Shown here one piece after another: positions 7,691 through 17,032 of a stretch of DNA of 64,000 bases (position 1 is the first letter of the stretch; each line of letters opens with the position of its first letter). A program made the translations under genes and the position numbers. Below the pieces are notes generated by a model. The model made no database searches. It was not told where the DNA came from and saw only the letters and a list, made by a program, of their open reading frames with translations. Where the stretch lies: assembly GCA_041580235.1 (NCBI GenBank), contig JBFGEG010000003.1, positions 4,984 through 68,983 of the forward strand, read 5' to 3'. This stretch comes from JADFOJ01 sp041580235. GTDB taxonomy: Bacteria > Planctomycetota > Phycisphaerae > Phycisphaerales > SM1A02.

Positions 7691-8218
7691 ATGGCCGCGC
7701 CGCGTGTCCGGTGGGTGGTGGGGGTCGCCGTCGTGGGGCTTGCGGTCGCGCTGGGCGCCGCGGGTCTGCTGTGGCTGGTCACGGCCAGGATGGTCTCGCA
7801 GGCCCGCCACGAGATGCTGGCCCAGTCCGCCGAGCTCGCCATGGAGCAGCTGAGCCTCGCCGTGGATGCCTACGCCGACCGGCACGGTGGGATGCTGCCG
7901 CCGGCCGAAGACTGGGTGGAGGTGCTGCGTCCCTGGACCGCAGACGACATCGACGACCTGCTGCGTTCGCCCCTTCAGGAGAGGGCCCAACGGGCGTATG
8001 CCATGAACCGGGCCTTGGGGGGTCGTCACCTCGCCGACGTGGCGGCCCCGACGCGAACGGTGCTCTTCTTCGAGATCGAGCCGGGCGACCCGCCGTCAGG
8101 GGGGCCCGAGCTCCTGCCCGCGCGGCCGCGGTCGACGTTTGGATTCGTGATCGTGTTCGCCGACGGCCACGTCGAGCTCGTCGGGCGGTCCCGGGTGGGG
8201 CGTCTGATCTGGCAGTAG
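7691..8218 (+). CDS. membrane-anchored protein with pseudopilin-like C-terminal domain
   Basis: The 175-residue product has one N-terminal membrane helix (about residues 8-32) and a soluble domain. The C terminus, FGFVIVFADGHVELVG, resembles the DG-H segment of planctomycete H-X9-DG pilin-like proteins, and the body (a helix followed by residues listing dates or counts in relatives) fits a minor pseudopilin. The prepilin cleavage site GFTLIE is absent, so it is not a standard pilin. The gene is divergent from the Nramp-like gene and convergent with nusG. Confidence 0.7.
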   Translation: MAAPRVRWVVGVAVVGLAVALGAAGLLWLVTARMVSQARHEMLAQSAELAMEQLSLAVDAYADRHGGMLPPAEDWVEVLRPWTADDIDDLLRSPLQERAQRAYAMNRALGGRHLADVAAPTRTVLFFEIEPGDPPSGGPELLPARPRSTFGFVIVFADGHVELVGRSRVGRLIWQ

Positions 8219-8321
8219 CAGCGGGCACGGTCCCCGGCCGTAGATGCGACCGAACCGACCCAGCTTGGCGGCACAGGTGGTCGATCAAATGCCCTCTGCG
8301 ACCGTAGACGAGCGCGGCTTC

Positions 8322-9194
8322 TTACTCGGCTTTCTGGATCTGCCAGTACTCGAGCTCGACGGGGGCCTGGCGACCGAAGATGGTCACCAGGACGCGGACG
8401 AGCCCCTTGTCGGGCAGCACCTCGTCCACGGTGCCCTCGTAGCTGGCGAACGGGCCCTCGGTGATCGTGACGTAGTCGCCGGGGGCGAACTCCATCTTGA
8501 CCGTGGGCGTCTCTTCCGGGCGCCGCGAGTCAAAGAGCATCTTCTCGACTTCGTGCGGCGCCATGGGCGTGGGTCGCCCCGCCGTTCCCACGAAGTCGCC
8601 CACACCGGTCGTCTCCTTGATCAGGAAGAAGACGTCCTGGGGGATGCGCCCGTCGGTCTCGAGCCGCATCTCGACGAAGATGTAGCCCGGGTAGAGCTTG
8701 GTCTCGGTGACTCTGGTCTTGCCACCCTTGAGCGTCTTGGTCTTCTCCGTGGGCACCATGATGCGCCCGACGCGATCGACGAGCCCCTCGATCTGGACCT
8801 TGCGGAGCAGCGTCTCGCGGACGTAGCTCTCCTTGTTCGACGCCACGCGGAGCACGAACCAGTCCATGCCCTCGCGGTACATGGGCAGGTCGGTGGCGGG
8901 ATCGAAGGCCTTCTCGTCCTCCTCCTCGCCGGTCGGCTTCGGGGCCTCGGCAACCTCCACGGCCGGGGCCTGCGGGGGGTCCTTGTCGGTCACGGCATCC
9001 GGTGCGGCGTCGGCATCGGCCGGCCCCGTCTCGATCTCCACGGGAGCCGGCGGCGCGTCACCGGCGGCCCGGTTCGGGTCACCGAGCTCCAGGTCGGGGG
9101 TTGGCTGCGTGGCGTCGGCAGGCATGCCGTGCTCCTGGGAGGCGTCTTGAGGGGGAGTGTCGTGTGGAATGTCGGTTGGCGGGCGTTCGCCCAT
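8322..9194 (-). CDS. nusG: transcription antitermination/termination factor NusG with long N-terminal extension
   Basis: The NGN domain starts near residue 111 (DWFVLRVASNKE), with a LYPGYIFVEM core and GVGDFVG segment. The KOW domain near residues 232-265 reads PGDYVTITEGPFASYEGTV. About 105 residues of acidic, Pro/Ala-rich, low-complexity sequence precede it, making the protein much longer than the usual 180 residues. The start at 9194 follows secE by 15 nt with GGAG 8 nt upstream; an internal ATG at 9125 with AGGAG 6 nt upstream is an equally good start and would shorten the tail by 23 residues. NusG binds RNA polymerase and couples to Rho (encoded at 15397) and to ribosomes. Confidence 0.95.
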   Translation of the reverse strand: MGERPPTDIPHDTPPQDASQEHGMPADATQPTPDLELGDPNRAAGDAPPAPVEIETGPADADAAPDAVTDKDPPQAPAVEVAEAPKPTGEEEDEKAFDPATDLPMYREGMDWFVLRVASNKESYVRETLLRKVQIEGLVDRVGRIMVPTEKTKTLKGGKTRVTETKLYPGYIFVEMRLETDGRIPQDVFFLIKETTGVGDFVGTAGRPTPMAPHEVEKMLFDSRRPEETPTVKMEFAPGDYVTITEGPFASYEGTVDEVLPDKGLVRVLVTIFGRQAPVELEYWQIQKAE

Positions 9195-9209
9195 CGTGGC
9201 GGCTCCGGA

Positions 9210-9623
9210 TCAACCGGCCGTTTCGAGCACGTCGAGGGCCCGGAACATGATCGAGTAGAACAGGTCAAGCAGTCCGATGATCACCGAGACGACGGCTGTG
9301 AGCCCGATCACGACCCACGTGGATCCCATGATCTCTCTGCGTGTCGACCAGTTGACCTTCTTCATCTCACCTTCCGTGGCGATGAGGAAATCGACGACCT
9401 TGTTATGCCGACCGATCAGGTAGTAGCAGATGACGCCGAAGACGGCGATGAAGACGACGGCGACGGCGGCCTGAAGGTAGATGGTCTCGAGCGAGCCGAT
9501 GCGGACACCGGCCGTGGTCTTCCAGAGCCAGCTCGCGCCCATCAGAATGAGAAGGCCCGCGGCAACGGCCGACATCATGCGGGTCCAGTACCCCTGCCCT
9601 TCTTTGTAGATTCCGGCGGCCAT
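9210..9623 (-). CDS. secE: preprotein translocase subunit SecE
   Basis: The 137-residue product carries two hydrophobic segments in its first half and the SecE signature EGEMKKVNWSTRREIMGSTWVVI before the final membrane helix. Most bacterial SecE proteins are about 60 residues with one span; a three-span form also exists in E. coli. The start at 9623 is chosen because AAGGAG lies upstream and the longer frame would run into the tRNA-Trp gene. The gene lies between trnW and nusG in the classic order. The protein is an inner-membrane part of SecYEG. Confidence 0.95.
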   Translation of the reverse strand: MAAGIYKEGQGYWTRMMSAVAAGLLILMGASWLWKTTAGVRIGSLETIYLQAAVAVVFIAVFGVICYYLIGRHNKVVDFLIATEGEMKKVNWSTRREIMGSTWVVIGLTAVVSVIIGLLDLFYSIMFRALDVLETAG

Positions 9624-9665
9624 GCGGGCGACGGCTCCTTTTCGATTCAGGTCTGACGGGATGAA

Positions 9666-9738
<73 letters not shown>

Positions 9739-9766
9739 CCGAGAAGCTCGACTCCCCCTATTGGCG

Positions 9767-9787
9767 AATGGCTATTGACTAATGGCT
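9767..9787. repeat. R3 heptanucleotide microrepeat
   Basis: Three consecutive heptads, AATGGCT ATTGACT AATGGCT, lie between rpmG and trnW, in a short AT-richer spacer (9739-9792) with no other feature. Confidence 0.5.
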
Positions 9788-9792
9788 CTCTG

Positions 9793-9993
9793 CTACTTCC
9801 GTTTGATCTTATGCAGCGTGTGCTTGCGCAGCCGCGGGCTGTACTTCTTCATGCCCGCCTTGAGCTTGTCGGCGATCCCGCCCTTGACGCGGATGCTCGT
9901 GCGGTAGTTCAAGTCGCCGCATTCGCTGCACTGCAGCCACACGAACTCGCGATCCGCTGATCTCTTGCCCTTGCTCTTGGCTTTCTTGGCCAT
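9793..9993 (-). CDS. rpmG: 50S ribosomal protein bL33, half zinc-ribbon form
   Basis: The 66-residue basic protein ends in RKHTLHKIKRK, the bL33 signature. The first zinc pair (CSEC) is intact, but the second pair, normally C-P-R-C before RKHT, reads SPRL. The protein is about 12 residues longer than usual owing to a Lys-rich N terminus. It is encoded 21 nt downstream of tuf on the same strand. Confidence 0.93.
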   Translation of the reverse strand: MAKKAKSKGKRSADREFVWLQCSECGDLNYRTSIRVKGGIADKLKAGMKKYSPRLRKHTLHKIKRK

Positions 9994-10014
9994 GATTCCG
10001 CCCGATGACTGAGA

Positions 10015-11214
<1,200 letters not shown>

Positions 11215-11337
11215 TTCGGTACGTCTCCAGCAGAGAGGAAGAGCCGGGGGCTCCCGGCGATGATCGTTGGTGCCGTCGAACGTGGACCTCCCACGTCGAC
11301 GGGCGTTGTGGTCGGCGGTGAGTCCGCCGTGTGTTGA

Positions 11338-11409
11338 AGCCACCGAAGGGACTTGAACCCTTGACCTCACCCTTACCAAGGGTGTGCTCTACCACTGAGC
11401 TACGGTGGC
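11338..11409 (-). tRNA. trnT: tRNA-Thr (anticodon GGT)
   Basis: The 72-nt cloverleaf has acceptor GCCACCG/CGGTGGC, D arm GCTCAGTGGTAGAGC, and anticodon arm CACCC-TTGGTAA-GGGTG. CCA is not encoded. It lies 123 nt upstream of the tuf start, as in many bacterial tRNA-tufB units. Confidence 0.97.
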
Positions 11410-11451
11410 CTGGTCGGCGGCCTGCTCGGTGACCAGTGGCATGCCCCGATG

Positions 11452-11475
11452 AAAAACCGTCCCGAAGCGGGACGG
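11452..11475 (-). terminator. intrinsic terminator or attenuator upstream of trnT-tuf
   Basis: On the minus strand CCGTCCCgcttcGGGACGG is followed immediately by TTTTT. It lies downstream of the pilin-like gene ending at 11584 and 43 nt upstream of tRNA-Thr. A promoter-like pair (TTGCCA, 16 nt, TACCAT) sits just before it, so it may act on the tuf transcript. Confidence 0.75.
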
Positions 11476-11482
11476 AAGGCGA

Positions 11483-11510
11483 ATGGTAGCCGTTTCGCCC
11501 GCCCTGGCAA
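11483..11510 (-). promoter_or_regulatory. candidate promoter for trnT-tuf
   Basis: TTGCCA (11505-11510) and TACCAT (11483-11488) are spaced by 16 nt. The predicted start, near 11476, coincides with the first base of the terminator hairpin. A second -10-like TAAAAT lies at 11536-11541. Confidence 0.45.
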
Positions 11511-11583
11511 GGTCCGGTGGACAAGCAACGGACTTATTTTAGCGGCTTTGGGCGGCCCGGTGGGCGGGGGCCGGGCCGGGAGC

Positions 11584-12543
11584 TCAGGACGTGGGGGGCG
11601 AGCGGCTGTCGAGGCTGCGGATCCTGATTCCCCGGCCCTTGGGGCCCTCCAGGTCGTCGATGGTCTCCCACTCGTTCTGGGTCTCGATGTGGCCGTCCAG
11701 GAAGAGCATCAGGCAGACGTCGCCGTACCGGAAGTCCACGTGGAACTCGACGTTGCGCTTGTCCTGCAGCGCGTCCCAGAGCCGGTAACGGTCCTCCCAC
11801 GGCTGGATGATCTCTCCCGCGAAGGAGTCCACCAGGTACATCGACCGCTCCGGGGCCCGGATCTGGGCGGTGGTGTACCAGGCGGCGGGGGGGGCCGGAC
11901 TTCCCGTGCGGATGTCCTTGGCCTCGCAATCGGCGTTGAAGAAGTTGTTGGCCGCGAAGTAACCCGGCCGGCCCGCCTCCGAGGCCCCCGGCCCGTAAGG
12001 CGTCGGCAGATTGTGAGCGCTCTGGTAGCTGTTGCGGGAGTTGATGGCGGCCGACCGCAGGGGGTTCTCGAAGTCGTAGGCGCCGAACTCGTCCCACCAG
12101 TCGTAGAAGAGGGAGCCCGGGGCGTCGTAGCGGAAGTCGTGGCCGAGCGCCGGATCGGCACCGACCGTCTCGGGGAAGACGCCCAGCTCATAGACCGTCC
12201 AGAGGATGTCGGTCCAGGTCCCGGCGTGGAGCTTGCCGATGAGCGGCTGGGTCTGCATGACCGACCTGGGCTTGCCCTTGTACCCGTCGAGGTTTGGCCG
12301 GCACCCGGAGTCGAAGTTGTAGTTGAACTGGCTCGGCAGCACGAAGTCGCGGTTCTCGGAGCTGTAGAGACCCATCCACGTGCCGATCTGACGCATGTTG
12401 GACATGGACTTGGTCATGAGGCCGCTCCTGCGGAAGGCCCCCAGGGCGGGAAAGAGCAGACCCAGCAGCAGGGCGATCACCCCGATGACCACCAGCACCT
12501 CGGCCATCGAGAAGCCACGCCTGGATGTGATTCGGCCGATCAT
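11584..12543 (-). CDS. prepilin-type N-terminal cleavage/methylation protein
   Basis: The start at 12543 has GGGAG 6 nt upstream. A very short basic leader, MIGRITSRR, precedes GFSMAEVLVVIGVIALLLG, the prepilin peptidase site, with Ala in place of the usual Ile and the conserved Glu5 retained. The C-terminal part contains the DFRYGDVCLMLFLDGHIE segment of the H-X9-DG-type family, with the His replaced by Tyr/Gly. It is probably a pseudopilin-like protein anchored in the inner membrane. The gene is monocistronic, with trnT downstream. Confidence 0.9.
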   Translation of the reverse strand: MIGRITSRRGFSMAEVLVVIGVIALLLGLLFPALGAFRRSGLMTKSMSNMRQIGTWMGLYSSENRDFVLPSQFNYNFDSGCRPNLDGYKGKPRSVMQTQPLIGKLHAGTWTDILWTVYELGVFPETVGADPALGHDFRYDAPGSLFYDWWDEFGAYDFENPLRSAAINSRNSYQSAHNLPTPYGPGASEAGRPGYFAANNFFNADCEAKDIRTGSPAPPAAWYTTAQIRAPERSMYLVDSFAGEIIQPWEDRYRLWDALQDKRNVEFHVDFRYGDVCLMLFLDGHIETQNEWETIDDLEGPKGRGIRIRSLDSRSPPTS

Positions 12544-12684
12544 GTCGGTCTCCCTGCGAGAACCCGCTGCCGCCCCGTCTCAGAACGATACGCAGAAACC
12601 GGCCACGGGGTGCGGTGTGCAGCCAAATGGCGACTTGCGAGCCTCAGGGAAACACATGCCACGCCGCACGGCACGGGCGGCTCA

Positions 12685-12760
12685 GGACCGCCGGATCGAA
12701 TCCGGCGGTCCGTACCGGAGCGAGTGTCGGCCGGACGGCCGAACGGAGCGCTCTGACTAG
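12685..12760 (-). repeat. R2 structured repeat, copy 1, following and ending the gene at 12757
   Basis: Reading on the minus strand it begins CTAGTCAGAGCGCTCCGT, continues with hairpin TCGGCCG/CGGCCGA, the block ACACTCGCTC, and a 12-bp stem GGACCGCCGGAT/ATCCGGCGGTCC with a 3-nt loop (12685-12711). The TAG inside its first five bases is the stop codon of the 12757-13311 gene. Other copies are at 61608-61679 and 63911-63986. Confidence 0.8.
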
Positions 12761-13311
12761 CGTATCGAGTGGGTCTCGACGCCGGTCCTCTCCGCGGCCT
12801 CCTCGATGTCGTCCTCCACGGCGGCAAGCCAGACGGGGGCGCCGAAGAGGATCATCAGGGCGAAGATCGCCAGAGCGCCGAGCCCGATGAGCTTCCAGCC
12901 GACGAAGATCGCGGCCAGAACAACGGCCAGCGCCGCGATGGGCGCGACGATGATCACGCCAAGACGGAATCCGGCTCGCTCCGCGGCCACGATCTCGCGG
13001 GCGATGTCCGGTGCGATCTCCTCGGTGTCCGGCTCGTCCTGGGCCGGTGCCCCGGGAACCGCGACGCTGCCGGCCGTGGTGCGAGCCCAGACGCGGCGGT
13101 CGCGGAGCTTGATCGCGACCATCAGCGCATAGAAGATCCCGACGAAGAGTGCGGACACGACGGCTCCCGGCACGAAGAACGCCGCCACGGAAACGCCGGT
13201 AGCCAGAAGCGAGGCGAGCAGCAGAGCGAGGAGGATGGTCGGCAGCCCCTGCTGCCGTGCGCCGCGCTGGTGGTCTTCGCGAGCGGGATCGATCTGGACG
13301 GTAACCGCCAT
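12757..13311 (-). CDS. membrane protein of unknown function, about four helices
   Basis: The 184-residue product has two pairs of membrane helices (about residues 25-65 and 115-165) separated by an acidic, Pro-rich loop. The start at 13311 has GGAG 8 nt upstream; the frame continues to 13455 but would overlap the FG-GAP gene. The C terminus ends in an acidic segment, EDDIEEAAERTGVETHSIR. The TAG stop belongs to repeat R2. No family is recognised. Confidence 0.75.
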   Translation of the reverse strand: MAVTVQIDPAREDHQRGARQQGLPTILLALLLASLLATGVSVAAFFVPGAVVSALFVGIFYALMVAIKLRDRRVWARTTAGSVAVPGAPAQDEPDTEEIAPDIAREIVAAERAGFRLGVIIVAPIAALAVVLAAIFVGWKLIGLGALAIFALMILFGAPVWLAAVEDDIEEAAERTGVETHSIR

Positions 13312-13445
13312 GTGAATCGCTCCGACGATGATCATACCAGCCTCGCTCGTTGCGCATCGCACCGCTCGCGACGGCATGACGAGAAAAACTTCGTGATGAA
13401 TGTCACGGATCGACCCAGGGCTGAGTCGCGACGACGAGCGGTCGG

Positions 13446-14840
13446 CTACGGGCACGCGCCCCAGCTGCCCAGCAGAGTCAGGAAGTCGGCGATGCCGATC
13501 GTGCCGTCGGCGTCGATGTCACAGGAGCCGGCGCTGCCCCACCGGCCCAGCAACGCGAGAAAGTCGGCGATGCCGACGCTGCCGTCCTCGGCCCCGCCGC
13601 AGTCGGCGGGGCAGCAGGCCGTCTCGAAGACATGGGCCGCACCCGCATCGGGTCCGCTGTCGTCGTCCTGGTCGGCCCCGACCACGATGCCGTCGCCGCC
13701 GATCGCGACCGATGCGCCGAAGTGATCCAGGGCGGCCCCGTTGGGATCCAGAAGCTTGCGCTGCTGGGTCCACGCCGATCCGTTGAGCTCGAACACGTAG
13801 GCGGAGCCCGATCCGTCGCCGTTGTCGTCGTCGACGAAGGCCCCGATCACCGCGGTGCCGCCGGCGACCGCGACCGCGTGACCGAAGCGGTCGCCCGCCT
13901 CGCCGTCGCCGGCCAGCAGCTTCTGCTGCTGGCTCCAGCGTGCGTCGTCGGATGCGAAGACGTACGCCGAGCCGGACCCGTCTCCGTTGTCGTCGTCAAT
14001 GCTGGCCCCGACCACGGCGACGCCGGCGTCGACCGCGACCGCGACCCCGAAGTGATCACCCGCCGACCCGTCGGAGGCCAGCAGCTTCTGCTGCTGGGCC
14101 CAGACCGATCCGTCGTGGCGAAAGACGTAGGCGGACCCCGCGCTGGGCCCCGGATCGTCGTCAAAGTACGCTCCGATGACGGCGACGTCGCCGTCCAGCG
14201 CCACCGATATGCCGAACTGGTCATGTGCTGCGCCGTCGTCCGGCAGGAGCTTTTGCTCCTGGTTCCACGTCGAGCCGTCATAGCGGAACACGTAGGCTGA
14301 GCCCGAGAAGGTCCCGTTGTCGCCGTCCTGGTTCGAGCCGACCAGCACCGCGTCACCGCTGGCGGCCACCGAGATCCCGAACTTGTCATTGGCGTCGCCG
14401 CCGTCCGGCAGGAGCTTCTGCTGCGGGTTCCACGCCGTCCCGTCGTGCCGGAAGACGTAGGCCGCCCCGGCCGTGACCCCGTTGGCGCTGTCGGCGAACG
14501 CGCCGACCACGATGACGTCGCCGCTGACGGCGACCGTGTATCCGAACAGAGCGCCCTCGGCCGCGTCCGGGGCTTCGAGTCGCTGCGAGAGTGACCACAC
14601 CGCACCGTCGAACGCGAAGACGTACGCCGCGCCGGCATTGGTGCCGGCCCCGTCGTCGCGGTGGGCGCCGATCACGGCCCAGACCCCGTCCGCCGCGGCC
14701 GAGACGCCGAAGTGATCGCCGCCGGCCCCCTCGGCCGCCAGAAGCTCGGTGATATCACAGGCGCCGCGGCACACCCCGGCCGCCACCATCGAGCCGGCCA
14801 GCAGCACTGTAGCAGACGTGGTCCCGGCGCGTACCCGCAT
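13446..14840 (-). CDS. secreted FG-GAP repeat protein with dockerin-like tail
   Basis: A signal peptide (about residues 1-25) is followed by seven tandem repeats of about 55 residues, each containing a FG(V/I/H) start, a V-VVGA strand, a D-DNG-GSAYVF turn and a W-QQ-KLL end. This is the pattern of FG-GAP-type beta-propeller blades, so a single seven-bladed propeller is plausible. The last 60 residues carry GIADFLALLGRWG and DIDADGTIGIADFL loops; the first dockerin loop is degenerate (GGAEDGSV). AGGAAAGG precedes the ATG at 14840. The protein is likely extracellular and adhesive or structural. DNA-level repeats make assembly errors possible. Confidence 0.9.
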   Translation of the reverse strand: MRVRAGTTSATVLLAGSMVAAGVCRGACDITELLAAEGAGGDHFGVSAAADGVWAVIGAHRDDGAGTNAGAAYVFAFDGAVWSLSQRLEAPDAAEGALFGYTVAVSGDVIVVGAFADSANGVTAGAAYVFRHDGTAWNPQQKLLPDGGDANDKFGISVAASGDAVLVGSNQDGDNGTFSGSAYVFRYDGSTWNQEQKLLPDDGAAHDQFGISVALDGDVAVIGAYFDDDPGPSAGSAYVFRHDGSVWAQQQKLLASDGSAGDHFGVAVAVDAGVAVVGASIDDDNGDGSGSAYVFASDDARWSQQQKLLAGDGEAGDRFGHAVAVAGGTAVIGAFVDDDNGDGSGSAYVFELNGSAWTQQRKLLDPNGAALDHFGASVAIGGDGIVVGADQDDDSGPDAGAAHVFETACCPADCGGAEDGSVGIADFLALLGRWGSAGSCDIDADGTIGIADFLTLLGSWGACP

Positions 14841-14893
14841 CGGCCTTTCCTCCCCTCCCGCGCGACACCGATTGATTATAGATGGGGCGAGAC

Positions 14894-15394
14894 CTACGGA
14901 ATCGTCCGCTCCGGCGGCGGCAGCTCACCGAGGTAGAGCACCTCCAGCGCGGGTCCCAGACCGGGCACGTCGAAGTAGTAGAACGCGCCGCCGTTGCCGA
15001 TCTCGCCGCCCTGGATGATCGTGCGGCCCTGACGCAGCAGCGCGTCGCGCGCCGCCTCCATCGCGGCGCGGGTCGGATACAGCAGGCAGGTGTGATGGAA
15101 GCCCTCGCCGTGCTCGCGCAGATGCTCCTCATACACGCTCTGGCCGGAGACCGGCGTGAGCAGCTCGAGGTGCGAGTCGCCGACCTGGGCGATCGCCACC
15201 TTGAACGTGATCGAGGTGTCCTGGCCGCGAAGCCGGCACGATTCAGGCGTGATCGTCCAGACTCCGAAGCTCACGCCCAGCATCTCGGCGAGCGACCGGG
15301 CGGTTCGGTCCATGTCACGAACGACAAAGCAGGCGTGATGCAGCGTGGCGCAGTCGATGACGGACATGGGCACCCGAGCCCCCGACCTGGTCAT
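14894..15394 (-). CDS. VOC/glyoxalase superfamily protein, methylmalonyl-CoA epimerase-like
   Basis: The 166-residue product has two beta-alpha-beta-beta-beta modules: LHHACFVVRDMDRTARSLAEMLG with His at the first metal position, HLELLTPVSG with Glu, GFHHTCLLYP with the second His, and ALEVLYLG with the final Glu. These positions match the metal ligands of methylmalonyl-CoA epimerase, though other VOC enzymes share them. The gene begins 2 nt after the rho stop, so it is probably coupled to rho. An internal ATG at 15367 is an alternative start that would better match the family length. Confidence 0.8.
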   Translation of the reverse strand: MTRSGARVPMSVIDCATLHHACFVVRDMDRTARSLAEMLGVSFGVWTITPESCRLRGQDTSITFKVAIAQVGDSHLELLTPVSGQSVYEEHLREHGEGFHHTCLLYPTRAAMEAARDALLRQGRTIIQGGEIGNGGAFYYFDVPGLGPALEVLYLGELPPPERTIP

Positions 15395-15396
15395 GG

Positions 15397-16821
15397 TCAG
15401 CCGAGGTTCATGGTCATCAGGAATTCAGCGTTGGACTTGGTCTTGGTCATGCGGCCGCGGAGAAGCTCCATGGCCTCGACCACCGACATGTCGCTGACGA
15501 CCTTGCGCAGACGGGTGACGAGGTCGAGCTCCTTGGGATCGAGCAGCAGCTCCTCGCGTCGCGTGCCGCTGGCGGAGATGTCGATGGCAGGCCAGATGCG
15601 CTTCTCGACCAGCTTGCGGGTCAGGTGAAGCTCGGCGTTGCCGGTGCCCTTGAACTCCTCGAAGATCACCTCGTCCGCCTTGGACCCGGTGTCGACCAGG
15701 GCCGTGCCGAAGATCGTCAGCGATCCGCCGTCTTCGATGTTGCGGGCGGAGCCGAAGAACTTCTTGGGCTTGATCAATGCCTGCGTGTCCACGCCACCGG
15801 TCCCGATCTTGCCCGTGGACGGCATGGCGTTGTTGTATCCGCGGGCCAGACGCGTGATCGAGTCGAGCAGGATCACCACGTGATCGCCGTACTCGACCAT
15901 ACGTCGCGACTTCTCCATGACCATCTCCGCGACCTGGATGTGCCGGGACGCCTCCTCGTCGAAGGTGCTGGCCACGACCTCCACCGCGTCGGGCGTGTTG
16001 CGGCGGAAGTCGGTGACCTCTTCGGGCCGCTCGTCGACCAGCAGCACGACGACCTTGACGTCCGGGTGGTTCCTCGCGATGGCGTTGGTGATCTGCTGGA
16101 GGATGACCGTCTTGCCGGCACGCGGCGGCGAGACGATCAGGCCGCGTTGGCCGAAGCCGAACGGCGTGACGAGGTCGATGACCCGTGTCTCGAGCAGTTC
16201 CGGCTCCGTCTCGAGCATGATCCGCTTGTCGGGGTGCAGCGGGGTCAGGTTCTCGAACGTCGGCAGATCGTGCAGCAGCGCCGGGTCGCGGCCGTTGACC
16301 TCCTCCACCCGCAGCAGCGCGAAATAGGTCTCGGTCTCCTTGGGCGGCCGGATCAGGCCGCGGACGATCTGGCCCTTGCGCAGCCCGAAACGCCGGATCT
16401 GTGAGGGGCTCACGTAGACGTCGTCGGGCGATGGCAGATACGAGTACTCGGGGCTGCGGAGGAAGCCGAACCCGTCGGGCAGGATTGCCAGCGTTCCCTC
16501 GCCCATCATGAGGCCCTGCTTGCGGGCGCGAGCCCGCAGGACCTCGAACACCAGCTTCTGCTTGGGCAGGGATGTGTAGTCCTCGATGCCCTCCTGGCGC
16601 GCGATCTTGGCGATCTGCTCGGAGGGCATCCTTCGAAGCGTGGCGAGGCTCAGGTCGTCCTTCTTGGCGAGCTCGTACTTGCCGTGCGCCTCGTCCTCGA
16701 TCGCGGCGGCCTCCGCCTCGAGCTCCTCGTCGGTGGGAACCTCGCCCGGCTGCAGCGTGACGGTCATCGCGGCGGCGCCGGGCTTCTTATTACGTCGTTT
16801 ACGGTACTTTCTGGTAGCCAT
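15397..16821 (-). CDS. rho: transcription termination factor Rho
   Basis: The 474-residue product has a basic, acidic-linker N terminus, then the Rho N domain (RRMPSEQIAKIARQEGI), the RNA-binding cold-shock domain (GFGFLRSPEYSYLPSPDDVY), the Walker A loop SPPRAGKT, the VVVLLVDERPEEV segment and the C-terminal secondary RNA-binding regions. It is a hexameric RNA helicase that ends transcripts. The start at 16821 has AGGA 7 nt upstream; the longer frame to 16998 lies in the leader. The 211-nt leader from coaE contains hairpins (GAGGG/CCCTC, GTGCG/CGCAC) that could serve in autoregulation. Confidence 0.98.
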   Translation of the reverse strand: MATRKYRKRRNKKPGAAAMTVTLQPGEVPTDEELEAEAAAIEDEAHGKYELAKKDDLSLATLRRMPSEQIAKIARQEGIEDYTSLPKQKLVFEVLRARARKQGLMMGEGTLAILPDGFGFLRSPEYSYLPSPDDVYVSPSQIRRFGLRKGQIVRGLIRPPKETETYFALLRVEEVNGRDPALLHDLPTFENLTPLHPDKRIMLETEPELLETRVIDLVTPFGFGQRGLIVSPPRAGKTVILQQITNAIARNHPDVKVVVLLVDERPEEVTDFRRNTPDAVEVVASTFDEEASRHIQVAEMVMEKSRRMVEYGDHVVILLDSITRLARGYNNAMPSTGKIGTGGVDTQALIKPKKFFGSARNIEDGGSLTIFGTALVDTGSKADEVIFEEFKGTGNAELHLTRKLVEKRIWPAIDISASGTRREELLLDPKELDLVTRLRKVVSDMSVVEAMELLRGRMTKTKSNAEFLMTMNLG

Positions 16822-17032
16822 AATGAGTCCTGGTGCTCCTGCGGTCGGCAACGCGCCGGGTGGGCTCCTGTTGGGCGTGGTGGGGTGTGGGATCGTCCGA
16901 TCCAGGACGAGGCTGTATTGCCGCGCAAGACCCTGGTTGTAAGCGGACGCGTGCGACGACGCACGATTGCTGAGGGCGGCAACCCTCGGAGTCGTCAATC
17001 GACCCAGACGTTCACCGGCAGCACGAGCCAGC

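Noticed and set aside
17000..17032. Riboswitch in the rho leader
   Set aside because: Two small hairpins are present, but no known aptamer pattern can be recognised by eye; autoregulation is the simpler view.
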